Shown here: positions 18,578 through 27,637 of the stretch, piece by piece
How the letters are laid out: the number at the start of each line of letters is the position of its first letter
How positions within the stretch are numbered: the stretch's first letter is position 1
Origin: Photobacterium gaetbulicola Gung47
GTDB lineage: Bacteria > Pseudomonadota > Gammaproteobacteria > Enterobacterales > Vibrionaceae
Direction: 5' to 3'
DNA: 64,000 bases
Assembly: GCA_000940995.1 (NCBI GenBank)
Contig: CP005974.1
Span: 682,001-746,000, forward strand
The notes under the pieces: generated by a model
Told to the model about the DNA's origin: nothing
What the model saw: the letters and a program-made list of their open reading frames with translations, nothing else
Databases searched by the model: none
Position numbers and translations under genes: made by a program

Positions 18578-19548
18578 TACATTACTCCCGCTTTCAGTAG
18601 ATCGTGCATGTTGAGTGCACCGACCAGCATGCCGTTGTCGGTGACCAGAAGCCCGCTGATTTTGCGATCTTCCATTAATTTCAGGCCTTCAGCGGCCAGC
18701 ACGTCAGCACTGATGGTTGCCGGGTTACGGGTCATCACCTCGCCAATGCTCGTGGTGTGGATATCAACATGGTTATCCAGCAGGCGGCGGAGATCACCAT
18801 CGGTAAAGATACCAAGCAGTTGCTGATCATTATCAATGATAGCCGTCATTCCCAAGCCTTTGCGAGAGACTTCCAGCAGGGCGTCCTTGATGAGTGCCTG
18901 CTCGCCTACGACCGGCAGGCGGTCGCCAGTGTGCATGATGTCGCTGATGCGGAGCAGTAGCTTACGGCCCAATGCACCGCCCGGGTGGGAGAGGGCGAAG
19001 TCATCCGCGGTAAAGCCGCGGGCTTCCATCAGTGCGATCGCCAGGGCATCGCCCATCGCCAGGGTGGCGGTGGTGCTGGATGTTGGTGCCAGGTTCAGCG
19101 GACAGGCTTCTTGGTTGACGGTGATCTGCAAGTGGATCTGCGACAGTTTCGCCATGCTTGATTCCGGCTTGCCGGTCATGCTGATCAGCGGAATGCCCAA
19201 GCGCTTGATCACCGGCAGCAGGGTCAGGATTTCCGAGGCCTCGCCGGAATTGGAGATCGCAAGCACCACATCGCCCTTTTCAATCATGCCCAGGTCGCCG
19301 TGGCTGGCTTCGCCGGGGTGGACGAAAAAGGCCGGGGTTCCGGTACTGGCCAGGGTCGCGGCTATCTTATTGCCAATGTGGCCCGATTTTCCCATCCCCA
19401 TGATGATGACCTTGCCGTGGCACTCATTGATAAGCTGGCAGGCCTGGGTAAAACTGCCATTGATAAAATGGGTCAGTCCTTTTAGTGCTTCTGCTTCAAT
19501 TTCAATAACTTTACGGCCGATTTCGCAATAATCAAACGCTGTAGACAT
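18577..19548 (-). CDS. kdsD: KdsD, arabinose-5-phosphate isomerase
   Basis: This 323-residue protein has an N-terminal SIS sugar-phosphate isomerase domain (IIMGMGKSGHIGNKIAATL; later HPGEASHGDLG) and two C-terminal CBS domains from about residue 205. It converts ribulose 5-phosphate to arabinose 5-phosphate, which feeds Kdo synthesis. It sits between yrbG and kdsC, the conserved arrangement. Confidence 0.96.
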   Translation of the reverse strand: MSTAFDYCEIGRKVIEIEAEALKGLTHFINGSFTQACQLINECHGKVIIMGMGKSGHIGNKIAATLASTGTPAFFVHPGEASHGDLGMIEKGDVVLAISNSGEASEILTLLPVIKRLGIPLISMTGKPESSMAKLSQIHLQITVNQEACPLNLAPTSSTTATLAMGDALAIALMEARGFTADDFALSHPGGALGRKLLLRISDIMHTGDRLPVVGEQALIKDALLEVSRKGLGMTAIIDNDQQLLGIFTDGDLRRLLDNHVDIHTTSIGEVMTRNPATISADVLAAEGLKLMEDRKISGLLVTDNGMLVGALNMHDLLKAGVM

Positions 19549-19562
19549 AATATTCCTCTCCG

Positions 19563-20531
19563 TTAGGCCGCTAGATTATAAAACAGATAACCTTGATAGG
19601 CGATAAAGGTCGCCAGCAGGATGAAGCCTTCTACGCGGTTGATTCGGCGACGTTTTCCAAGCGCCATTAGAACCAGCATGATGGATACGCCCAACATCAC
19701 GTAGTAGTCGCGGCCCATTGCCAACGGGCTCAGGGTTGATGGGTTAAGCAGGCCGGGGATCCCCATGACGGCCAGGATATTGAAGACGTTGGAGCCGATA
19801 ATGTTGCCGACGGCCATGTCATCTTCGCCTTTGAACAGGCTGGCAATCGAGGCCGCCAGCTCCGGCAGGCTGGTACCGATGGCGATAATCGTCAGGCCGA
19901 TCACCAGATCGCTCATGCCGAAGTACTTTGCGATGGTCACGGCAGAATCAACCAGCATGCTGGCCGCATAAGGCAGCAGTACCAAGCCCACCAAGGTCCA
20001 CATAACGGCTTTCGGGTTGCTGACGCCGTCAGGGATTTCGGACTCCTGCTCTTCAACCAGCGGGTCGCCGCCGGTCGCTTTGGCATTGCGGCTGATTTTC
20101 AGCATCGCGAGCAAGAAGGCCACAAACAGCACCACCAGCAGGACCCCTTCCAGGAATCCAAGGTGGCTGTCCCACAGCAGTACTCCGGCAATCAGTGTCA
20201 CTCCCATCATCAGTGGCAGTTCGCGGCGGATAATATCCGAACTGATAGATAATGGCTTTATCAGCGCGGTAATACCGAGGATCAGGGCAATATTGGCAAT
20301 GTTCGAGCCCAGCACATTTCCGACCGCGGTGTCTGTCTTGCCGTCCAGGGCCGCCGTCGCCGATACCATCATTTCGGGGGCAGAAGAGCCCATGGCAAGG
20401 ATGGTCATACCGATGACCAGCGGGGTGACCCCAAGATTTTTCGCAAGCGCCGCAGCGCCATAAACAAGTCGATCTGCGCTCCATACCAGTAAAGTCAGGC
20501 CGATACAGAGAAACACGATGGCTTCGAGCAT
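19563..20531 (-). CDS. yrbG: YrbG, calcium/sodium antiporter
   Basis: This 322-residue CaCA-family exchanger has two inverted halves, each with the alpha-repeat motif: AMGSSAPEMMVSA in the first and AIGTSLPELAASI in the second. About ten membrane helices are visible. Its physiological ion is not firmly established in the family. It is the first gene of the minus-strand LPS/rpoN operon and is divergent from mlaF. Confidence 0.93.
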   Translation of the reverse strand: MLEAIVFLCIGLTLLVWSADRLVYGAAALAKNLGVTPLVIGMTILAMGSSAPEMMVSATAALDGKTDTAVGNVLGSNIANIALILGITALIKPLSISSDIIRRELPLMMGVTLIAGVLLWDSHLGFLEGVLLVVLFVAFLLAMLKISRNAKATGGDPLVEEQESEIPDGVSNPKAVMWTLVGLVLLPYAASMLVDSAVTIAKYFGMSDLVIGLTIIAIGTSLPELAASIASLFKGEDDMAVGNIIGSNVFNILAVMGIPGLLNPSTLSPLAMGRDYYVMLGVSIMLVLMALGKRRRINRVEGFILLATFIAYQGYLFYNLAA

Positions 20532-20947
20532 TGTTATCCCTTTTTTGTATAAATGTGCTGGATTGGATCACTGCTGCATGCCGTAAGAGGGACAGCAATC
20601 CAATTGGGGTGATAAATTTAAGAGACTAATTTTGACGGTTCGGCCATCAAAAAGAAAGCAAAAGGCGTGAGAAATTGATTAATACCGGTGGTTTTTTATG
20701 ATGTTGGCGTCATGTGAAAAAGGTACCGGGCCAAGCCCGGCCAACGGCCATAATCGAAGAGAGCAATGGGCCGACAGCGTGAGGGCCGAGAAATCACAGA
20801 CTTCTTACAGTTCATCTCTTGAGTTGGTTGCATAATCTACCTATCATCAAAGGCATAAAGATAACTAATTAATTCTATTCATATAATGTCGCTTGTTATG
20901 TTAACAGGCCGGCTATCGGACAGGCAGGACTGCCAGATAAGGTAACT
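20532..20947. other. Divergent regulatory gap between yrbG and mlaF
   Basis: This 416-base gap holds no gene I can support. On the plus strand a TATAAT at 20882-20887 may be the -10 of mlaF; no convincing -35 is visible. On the minus strand, CCGGGC-CAA-GCCCGG (20726-20740) followed by five T residues four bases later resembles a terminator in the yrbG leader. A 45-codon ORF reading MQPTQEMNCKK (minus, about 20832 down to 20695) spans it, but it is unsupported by homology. Confidence 0.5.
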
Positions 20948-21772
20948 ATGGAGCAGACAGAGGCGCTGGTATCCATCCGGCATATGACCTTCTCCCGTGG
21001 TGAGCGAAAAATCTTTGATGATGTTTCGCTGGATGTGCCCAAGGGCAAAGTGACGGCCATTATGGGGCCGTCGGGGATCGGTAAGACCACCTTGTTGCGG
21101 CTGATCGGGGGGCAGATTGTACCGGATTGCGGTGAGATCTGGTTCGAAGACTGGAATATTCCTGCCCTTGGCCGCAATGAGTTGTATCAGGCCCGTAAGA
21201 AAATGAGCATGTTGTTCCAATCCGGGGCGCTGTTCACGGATATGACGGTATTTGACAATATTGCGTTTCCGCTGCGAGAACATACTGAATTACCGGACGA
21301 TTTGTTGCGTACTTTGGTCTTGCTCAAGCTTGAGGCCGTGGGGTTGCGCGGTGCCGCTCAGTTAATGCCGAGCGAACTCTCTGGGGGGATGGCCCGACGG
21401 GCTGCCCTGGCAAGGGCGATAGCCCTTGATCCTGAGCTCATCTTGTATGATGAACCTTTTGTTGGCCAAGACCCGATCACCATGGGCGTGCTGGTAAAAC
21501 TGATCCGCGATCTTAATCAGGCGCTCGGTATCACGTCGGTGATTGTTTCCCATGATGTGCCCGAGGTGATGAGTATTGCCGATCATGTTTATATACTTTC
21601 CGGTAGCCAAGTCATCGGTCAGGGCACGCCGGAGGAGTTACTGGCAAACCCTGATCCGCGTATTCGTCAGTTTATAGATGGCCACGCCGATGGGCCGGTG
21701 CCGTTCCGCTACCCCGCCCAGCCCATTGAGCAGGAGTTGTTTGCGGATGATGGCAAGGAGCAACACGCATGA
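20948..21772 (+). CDS. mlaF: MlaF, ATPase of the Mla phospholipid transporter
   Basis: This 274-residue ABC ATPase has Walker A GPSGIGKTT, signature LSGGMARRAALARAI and Walker B LILYDEPFVGQDP. With MlaE, MlaD and MlaB it forms the inner-membrane complex that moves phospholipids between the inner membrane and the periplasmic carrier MlaC, keeping the outer leaflet asymmetric. Its stop overlaps the mlaE start by four bases (ATGA). Confidence 0.96.
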   Translation: MEQTEALVSIRHMTFSRGERKIFDDVSLDVPKGKVTAIMGPSGIGKTTLLRLIGGQIVPDCGEIWFEDWNIPALGRNELYQARKKMSMLFQSGALFTDMTVFDNIAFPLREHTELPDDLLRTLVLLKLEAVGLRGAAQLMPSELSGGMARRAALARAIALDPELILYDEPFVGQDPITMGVLVKLIRDLNQALGITSVIVSHDVPEVMSIADHVYILSGSQVIGQGTPEELLANPDPRIRQFIDGHADGPVPFRYPAQPIEQELFADDGKEQHA

Positions 21773-22551
21773 TCACTGAGTATGTTTCCCGTCAGGGCCG
21801 GCGGGCACTGGATATGTTCCAGACCATGGGCCGGGCGACGCTGGTGCTTTACGGCGCGCTGGTCAGTCGGCCACAGCCCGGCAGGATGTTCCCGTTGTTG
21901 CTGCGTCAGCTGTATTCGGTTGGCGTGCTGTCGGTAGCGATTATTTTGGTCTCCGGCCTGTTTATCGGGATGGTGCTGAGCCTGCAAGGCTATATTGTGC
22001 TGGTGGACTTCGGGGCTGAAACCAGTCTTGGCCAGATGGTTGCCTTGTCTTTGTTACGAGAGCTAGGGCCTGTGGTGACCGCTTTGCTGTTTGCCGGACG
22101 GGCTGGCTCGGCGCTGACTGCCGAAATTGGCCTGATGAAAACCACCGAGCAGCTGTCGAGCATGGAGATGATGGCTGTCGATCCCCTGCGCCAGGTGATT
22201 GCGCCGCGCTTCTGGGCCGGCGTTATTTCGATGCCGCTGCTGACGATGCTGTTCTGCGCCGTAGGCATTTGGGGAGGCCAGTTGGTGGGGGTTGACTGGA
22301 AAGGGATTGATTACGGCAGCTTCTGGTCGGTGATGCAGTCTTCGGTTGACCTTGGCTATGACATTGGTAACAGCATTATCAAGTCGGTGGTGTTTGCCAT
22401 TACCGTCACATGGATTGCGGTCTTCAATGGATACGATGCGGTGCCGACCTCGGAAGGGATCAGCCGTGCAACGACACGTACCGTAGTGAATTCGTCATTG
22501 GCAGTACTGGGGCTGGATTTCGTCCTCACCGCCTTGATGTTCGGCAACTGA
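21769..22551 (+). CDS. mlaE: MlaE, permease of the Mla phospholipid transporter
   Basis: This 260-residue MlaE/YrbE permease has an amphipathic N-terminal helix and about five membrane segments. Conserved blocks include LRELGPVVTALLFAGRAGSALTA (split here as LRELGPVV and FAGRAGSA) and MMAVDPLRQVIAPRFWA. It forms the dimeric membrane core with MlaF and MlaD. Confidence 0.96.
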   Translation: MITEYVSRQGRRALDMFQTMGRATLVLYGALVSRPQPGRMFPLLLRQLYSVGVLSVAIILVSGLFIGMVLSLQGYIVLVDFGAETSLGQMVALSLLRELGPVVTALLFAGRAGSALTAEIGLMKTTEQLSSMEMMAVDPLRQVIAPRFWAGVISMPLLTMLFCAVGIWGGQLVGVDWKGIDYGSFWSVMQSSVDLGYDIGNSIIKSVVFAITVTWIAVFNGYDAVPTSEGISRATTRTVVNSSLAVLGLDFVLTALMFGN

Positions 22552-22588
22552 TACAGCCGCAACGCGGTAATACAACAGGAAAAAACTG

Positions 22589-23065
22589 ATGCAGCAAACG
22601 AAAAAACTAGAATTGTGGGTAGGCAGCTTCGTATTGGCTGGTTTTGCTGCCCTGCTGGTCTTGATCTTTAAGGTTGCCGATGTCCAGAATTTGGGTGGCG
22701 CGGAGACATACACCCTCAAGGCGCATTTTGACAATATCGGCGGCTTGAAAGTGCGCTCGCCGATCAAGGTCGGTGGAGTCACGGTTGGAAAAATAACCAA
22801 TATTAATCTGGATACCGAGACCTATGTCCCGGTGGTCACTCTGTCTATCGAGAAGAAATACGGTTACTTCCCAGAGACCAGCTCGGCGGCCATTCTGACC
22901 TCAGGACTGCTAGGTGAGCAGTACCTCGGGATCTCTCCGGGGTTTATCGATGAGGATATCGAGATGCTCGGTGATGGTGACTTGATCGAAGAGACCCGGT
23001 CCGCACTGGTACTGGAAGATATGATTGGCCAGGTGCTGTACAGCATCGGCGGTGACAGTAATTAA
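22589..23065 (+). CDS. mlaD: MlaD, MCE-domain phospholipid-binding subunit
   Basis: This 158-residue protein has an N-terminal membrane helix (WVGSFVLAGFAALLVLIF) and one MCE domain (GGLKVRSPIKVGGVTVG). Six copies form a hydrophobic channel on the periplasmic face of the MlaFE complex. The C-terminal helix is short, as in the single-MCE proteins of this family. Confidence 0.96.
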   Translation: MQQTKKLELWVGSFVLAGFAALLVLIFKVADVQNLGGAETYTLKAHFDNIGGLKVRSPIKVGGVTVGKITNINLDTETYVPVVTLSIEKKYGYFPETSSAAILTSGLLGEQYLGISPGFIDEDIEMLGDGDLIEETRSALVLEDMIGQVLYSIGGDSN

Positions 23066-23077
23066 GAGAGCACGATT

Positions 23078-23722
23078 ATGAAATGGTTTCGTTATGTAAT
23101 GATGATGGTTGTCTGCCTGCCGCTGATGGCGCAGGCCGCTGTGGTCGACAAGACCAATCCCTATACCATGATGGATCAGGTTTCACAGAAGACTTTTGCC
23201 CGGCTGAAGTCGGAGCAGGGCGTGATCCAGCAGAATCCTGAACATTTGCGCCGGGTGGTGCAGCAGGAGCTGCTGCCCTACATCAATACCCGCTATGCGG
23301 CTTACAAGGTACTGGGGCCCCACCTGAAAAGCACGACGCCGCAGCAGCGCAATGACTTTGTGGCGGCGTTCACGGACTACTTGGTTGCTTCCTACGCCCA
23401 GGTACTGACCCAGTACACGGATCAGGATATTGAAATCGAGCCGCCAAAGCCGATCCCGGCCGATCGCAGTGTGATTTCTGTTCGGGTAGATATTGTCGAT
23501 ACCAAGCGACCGCCGATCCGCCTGGACTTCACATTGCGCAAGAACAAGAAAACCGGTGAGTGGCAGGGGTTCGATATGGTGGCCGAAGGGGTCAGTATGA
23601 TCTCGACCAAGCAAAGCGAGTGGAACGGCCAGCTGCGCAGCCAGGGGGTTGATGCCGTGACGCAGGATCTGAAACGATTGGCGGCCAAGCCGATCCGTCG
23701 TGAGTCAGAAAACAATGACTAA
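23078..23722 (+). CDS. mlaC: MlaC, periplasmic phospholipid carrier
   Basis: This 214-residue protein has a signal peptide (VMMMVVCLPLMAQAA) and a MlaC/Ttg2D fold (LPYINTRYAAYKVLG). It shuttles phospholipid between the outer-membrane MlaA-porin complex and MlaD. Its stop overlaps the mlaB start (ATGACTAA). Confidence 0.95.
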   Translation: MKWFRYVMMMVVCLPLMAQAAVVDKTNPYTMMDQVSQKTFARLKSEQGVIQQNPEHLRRVVQQELLPYINTRYAAYKVLGPHLKSTTPQQRNDFVAAFTDYLVASYAQVLTQYTDQDIEIEPPKPIPADRSVISVRVDIVDTKRPPIRLDFTLRKNKKTGEWQGFDMVAEGVSMISTKQSEWNGQLRSQGVDAVTQDLKRLAAKPIRRESENND

Positions 23723-24026
23723 GCAAAAGATTGAGTGGCAAGCTCAGGAAAATGGGCTTTACTGCTTGTCAGGGGCATTGGAACGTGACACAGTTCCAGC
23801 TTTTTGGCAGCAACGCCATGAATGGATGCCGAAGGATAGCAAAGTGCAGCTGGATCTGTCTGCGGTCGGGCGGATCGACTCTGCCGGTATGGTGATGTTG
23901 CTGCACATATACCAACAGCTGAGCCAAAATGGGGCTGAGCTGAAAATATTGAATGTGCCAGAGCAGCTTGTCACGCTGCTACGTCTGAGTCACGTTGAAT
24001 CAATGTTAGCGGCTTGCATCGAGTGA
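23715..24026 (+). CDS. mlaB: MlaB, STAS-domain subunit of the Mla complex
   Basis: This 103-residue STAS-domain protein (LDLSAVGRIDSAGMVML) binds MlaF and is required for ATPase assembly. A GTG at 23700 would add five residues. I prefer the ATG at 23715, which overlaps the mlaC stop in the usual coupled manner and fits the family start. Confidence 0.93.
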   Translation: MTKQKIEWQAQENGLYCLSGALERDTVPAFWQQRHEWMPKDSKVQLDLSAVGRIDSAGMVMLLHIYQQLSQNGAELKILNVPEQLVTLLRLSHVESMLAACIE

Positions 24027-24046
24027 GTCGCGAAAGAGGATAGCTT

Positions 24047-24304
24047 GTGGAAATCTCTGAAATTAAGAATATTCTGGAAAATGCCTTGGAACTTGACGAA
24101 GTGATTGTCAAGGGCGACGGCAGTCACTACGAAGTGATCGCTGTTGGTGCCATGTTCGAGGGTATGAACCGTGTTAAGAAGCAGCAGGCTATTTACGGTC
24201 CGCTGATGGGGCAGATCGCAGCGAATGAAATTCATGCGCTGAGCATCAAAACGTACACGCCTGAAGAGTGGGCACGTGACAAAAAATTGATGTCCCTGTC
24301 TTAA
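24047..24304 (+). CDS. ibaG: IbaG, BolA-family protein
   Basis: This 85-residue BolA/IbaA protein starts at a GTG with GAGG upstream. It has the family core VKGDGSHYEVIAVGAMFEG and a helix-turn-helix-like C-terminal region. BolA proteins pair with monothiol glutaredoxins around iron-sulfur clusters; IbaG is linked to acid stress and, in Vibrio cholerae, to envelope shape. It lies between mlaB and murA as in Escherichia coli. Confidence 0.94.
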   Translation: MEISEIKNILENALELDEVIVKGDGSHYEVIAVGAMFEGMNRVKKQQAIYGPLMGQIAANEIHALSIKTYTPEEWARDKKLMSLS

Positions 24305-24314
24305 GAGGTTAATG

Positions 24315-25571
24315 ATGCAGAAGTTTCGAATCCAGGGCGGTGGCCCACTGAGTGGCGAAGTCTCCATTTCTGGTGCTAAGAATGCAGCATTGCCAATTTT
24401 GTTCGCAGCTCTATTGGCCGAAGAGCCGGTAGAAGTGGCGAATGTACCAAAGCTACGCGATATCGATACCACGATGGAGCTGCTGAGCCGACTGGGTGCC
24501 AAGGTATCCCGCAACGGTTCGGTCCATGTTGATGCCGGTCCGGTCAATGAGTTCTGCGCGCCGTATGACTTGGTGAAAACCATGCGCGCCTCGATCTGGG
24601 CGCTGGGTCCGCTGGTGGCGCGTTTTGGACAGGGACAGGTGTCTCTGCCGGGCGGCTGTGCAATTGGTGCTCGCCCTGTGGATTTGCATATCCACGGCCT
24701 TGAGCAGCTCGGCGCAGAAATCACGCTGGAAGAAGGTTACGTTAAAGCGACGGTTGACGGTCGCCTTAAAGGTGCCCACATCGTGATGGACAAGGTCAGT
24801 GTTGGTGCAACTGTGACCATTATGTCGGCGGCAACGTTGGCGGAAGGCACTACCGTGATCGAGAATGCGGCCCGCGAGCCGGAAATTGTCGATACCGCGG
24901 ATTTCCTTAATACGCTGGGTGCCAAGATCACCGGTGCCGGTACCGATACCATTACTATCGAGGGTGTCGAACGCTTGGGTGGTGGTTACCATGAAGTTGT
25001 GGCGGATCGCATCGAAACCGGCACGTTCCTGGTAGCGGCTGCGGTTTCTGGCGGTAAGATCATGTGTCGTCACACCCGCCCGTCTTTGCTGGAAGCGGCG
25101 TTGGCCAAGCTGGAAGAAGCCGGAGCCAAGATTGAAACCGGTGAAGACTGGATCAGCCTGGATATGACCGGCCGTGAATTGAAGGCGGTGAATATTCGCA
25201 CGGCTCCGCACCCGGGCTTCCCGACAGATATGCAGGCCCAGTTCTCGTTGCTCAACCTAGTTGCCAAGGGCACAGGTATCATCACCGAGACGATTTTCGA
25301 AAACCGTTTCATGCACATTCCTGAGCTGATCCGTATGGGCGCTCATGCTGAAATCGAAGGCAATACTGTGATCTGTGGTGACACCGACGGCCTGAGTGGT
25401 GCCCAGGTGATGGCAACCGATCTGCGTGCGTCTGCCAGCCTGGTGATTGCCGGCAGCATTGCCAAAGGCGAAACTATCGTTGATCGTATCTACCACATCG
25501 ATCGTGGTTACGAGCACATTGAAGATAAGTTCAGCGCCCTTGGTATGAAGATCGAGCGTTTCAGCGAGTAA
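24315..25571 (+). CDS. murA: MurA, UDP-GlcNAc enolpyruvyl transferase
   Basis: This 418-residue enzyme adds enolpyruvate from PEP to UDP-N-acetylglucosamine, the first committed step of peptidoglycan synthesis. The catalytic Cys115 is present in LPGGCAIGARPVD, so the protein should be fosfomycin-sensitive. Two ATGs are adjacent; AGAGG at 24304-24308 is six bases from the second (24315), against three from the first, so I chose the second. It ends the mla-ibaG-murA unit and is followed by a hairpin, a terminator and a group II intron. Confidence 0.98.
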   Translation: MQKFRIQGGGPLSGEVSISGAKNAALPILFAALLAEEPVEVANVPKLRDIDTTMELLSRLGAKVSRNGSVHVDAGPVNEFCAPYDLVKTMRASIWALGPLVARFGQGQVSLPGGCAIGARPVDLHIHGLEQLGAEITLEEGYVKATVDGRLKGAHIVMDKVSVGATVTIMSAATLAEGTTVIENAAREPEIVDTADFLNTLGAKITGAGTDTITIEGVERLGGGYHEVVADRIETGTFLVAAAVSGGKIMCRHTRPSLLEAALAKLEEAGAKIETGEDWISLDMTGRELKAVNIRTAPHPGFPTDMQAQFSLLNLVAKGTGIITETIFENRFMHIPELIRMGAHAEIEGNTVICGDTDGLSGAQVMATDLRASASLVIAGSIAKGETIVDRIYHIDRGYEHIEDKFSALGMKIERFSE

Positions 25572-25608
25572 GATAATGGTTCTGTGGGGTTAAAGCGGCC
25601 CTATGGTT

Positions 25609-25632
25609 CTATGGAGTCTGTTGACTCCATAG
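25609..25632 (+). repeat. Perfect 10-bp hairpin after murA
   Basis: CTATGGAGTC and GACTCCATAG pair perfectly around a TGTT loop. No T run follows. It sits just upstream of the murA terminator and inside a stretch of GGTTCTGTGG/GGTTCTATGG repeats (from about 25578). Confidence 0.7.
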
Positions 25633-25637
25633 ATAAG

Positions 25638-25668
25638 AAAATCCTCGACATGATGTCGGGGATTTTTT
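25638..25668 (+). terminator. murA intrinsic terminator, target of the intron
   Basis: AATCCTCGACA, a TGA loop and TGTCGGGGATT (one G-T pair) are followed by a six-T run. The group II intron starts four bases after the T run, the usual position for class C introns. Confidence 0.85.
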
Positions 25669-25671
25669 ATG

Positions 25672-27559
25672 GTGCGCCGAGCATGGCGTTGTTCTAGGAG
25701 GTGAAAGTCCTCTACGGGCTCAGTCGAGCGAGAACCGTTAGCCTATGCAAGGGTGTCCACCGTGAGGTGGGATCTGAAGGAAGCAAACGGCAAAACTTGG
25801 TTGTGACGAACAGAAATCTGATAGTAGGCCAGTACAACTTGGGTAACCTAGCCATATATAGAATAGCCCAATGCCTCGACGGGAAGTGTGTACGGGTAAA
25901 TCAGGCACAACCAAGTGAAAGAACAACGTCTTACCTCGGGAGATCTTATTAGCTGTCTCGGACGAGACTAGTGCAGCAGTGATGCTGCGTGACGGTTAAT
26001 AAGAAGTCAGCAGAAGGCATAGTACCTTGGGGAAGTACAACCCAAGGGAAGGCCGGAACTGAATATATCAAGAAGCAGTCACTAGACACTCAATCATGTG
26101 GAGTCATAGCAAGATGAACAATATCTCTACGTACCAATGGGCAACACCGCAAGTGACGCTCATGGCTACGAAGAATGACAAGCATGTTTGGCGTAGACAG
26201 GAGGACGAGTCTTGGTGACCTCAACTCAGTTGATGGAGCAGATCTGTTCATCAACGAATCTGAACCAAGCCCTGAGAAGAGTAAAGAAGAACAAGGGATG
26301 TGCTGGGGTTGATAAACTCGACATAGCAGCCACTATCTCGGTGCTTCGGCAGTCTTCCAATGGGCAAGCGCTCCGCCAGAGCCTTCTGGACGGTAGCTAT
26401 CAACCCCAACCCGTCTTGGGTGTAGAAATCCCTAAACCTAGTGGGGGAGTGAGGCAGCTAGGTATCCCAACGGTACTTGATAGGATTGTCCAACAGGCCA
26501 TCACATCAGTCCTGACAGATATCTACGAACCTAAGTTCTCCAACAGCAGTTACGGGTTCAGGCCCAACCGTAGTGCCCACCATGCTCTGGCGGCAGCAAG
26601 CCACTACATCAGGGAGGGGCGGGTTATGTAGTCGATGTTGACCTAGCGAAATACTTCGATACCGTGAACCACGATAGGCTGATGCACAGGCTATCGAAAG
26701 ATATCACAGATAAACGGGTACTGAAGCTGATCAGGTCATACCTACAGGCAGGCATAATGCGAAACGGGTTAGTCGAGCAGAGGCAACGAGGGACACCACA
26801 GGGTGGCCCATTATCTCCGCTGCTATCAAATATCGTATTAGATGAGTTGGATAAAGAGCTTGAACGAAGAGGGCATAAGTTCTGCCGATATGCAGACGAC
26901 TGCCAAATCTACGTACACAGTGAGGAAGCCGCAAATCGAGTAAAAGCCTCGATAACGGAGTTCTTGGAGCAGAAACTGAAACTCACGGTCAACCGGGAGA
27001 AGAGTGCGGCAACAAGAGTGACAGAGCGGACTTACTTAGGCCATCGCTTCCAACGAGATGGAAGTATCCATATCTCGAAGACAGCACAAACTCACATGAA
27101 GAAGCGAGTGCGTCAAATAACGAAGCGGAATCGAGGACGAGAGTTGAAGACAGTAATAGTCGAACTAACTCAATATCTAAGAGGTTGGCAACACTACTTC
27201 AAGCTCGCCATGCGGAAAAGCGCGATGCAGCGCTTGGATGAATGGATAAGACGGCGCTTACGGTGCTACCGACTCAAGCAGCGAAAACGCAGACACAGCA
27301 TAGCGACATGGTTACGCCAAGAAGGCGTAAACGAGCGCAATGCTTGGAAGCTAGCGATGTCAGAGAAAGGATGGTGGCATCTGGCTTTATCGCCGCAGCT
27401 CAATCAGGCCATGCCAACGAAACGGTTCAAGGAGATGGGCATGTACTCATTGAGAGATGGGTATGAGTCACTGAAAATATATTCGGAACCGCCGTATGCG
27501 ACCCACGCTTGTACGGTGGTGTGAGAGGACGGAGGCCGTGAGGCCTCCTCCTACTCGAT
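25672..27559 (+). mobile_element. Group II intron, bacterial class C type
   Basis: The element begins with GTGCGCCGAGC, a typical group II 5' end, and ends in CTCCTACTCGAT. A domain V-like hairpin lies at about 27485-27521 (ACCGCCGTATGCG paired with a strand ending TACGGTGGT, with a CGC that could be the class C catalytic triad). Domain VI follows (GGAGGCC-GTGA-GGCCTCC) with a candidate bulged branch-point A in CTACTCGAT. Length is 1888 bases. The encoded maturase has reverse-transcriptase and X domains but no endonuclease domain. Insertion directly behind an intrinsic terminator and in the same orientation is characteristic of class C. Exact ends are inferred from family consensus; the domain V tetraloop looks irregular. 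Confidence 0.88.
26215..27524 (+). pseudogene. ltrA: Intron-encoded reverse transcriptase/maturase, frameshifted
   Basis: The protein starts at GTG 26215 (or TTG 26212) behind AGGAGG at 26199-26204. The first part (to 26631) reads LMEQICSSTNLNQALRRV and reaches the RT motif SSYGFRPNRSAHHAL, then hits a stop after SHYIREGRVM. The next frame continues the protein without a gap as GYVVDVDLAKYFDTVNHDR, followed by GTPQGGPLSPLLSNI, the catalytic YADD (FCRYADDCQIY), the X domain (LRGWQHYFKLA) and the end THACTVV at 27524. One base is missing near 26620-26630, in the G-rich GGGAGGGGCGGG. Unless this is a sequencing error or programmed frameshift, no full maturase is made. Confidence 0.88.
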
Positions 27560-27637
27560 TTTTAAAAATGGAAGATTGACCAACAGTCAGGGAAAGTTGA
27601 AAGTCATTGAAGTTATGACGCCTTCAGGCTAGCTTGT

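Noticed and set aside
25701..25952. 83-residue ORF within the 5' part of the intron
   Set aside because: It lies in the structured domain I region of the group II intron RNA; its sequence reflects ribozyme conservation, not protein.
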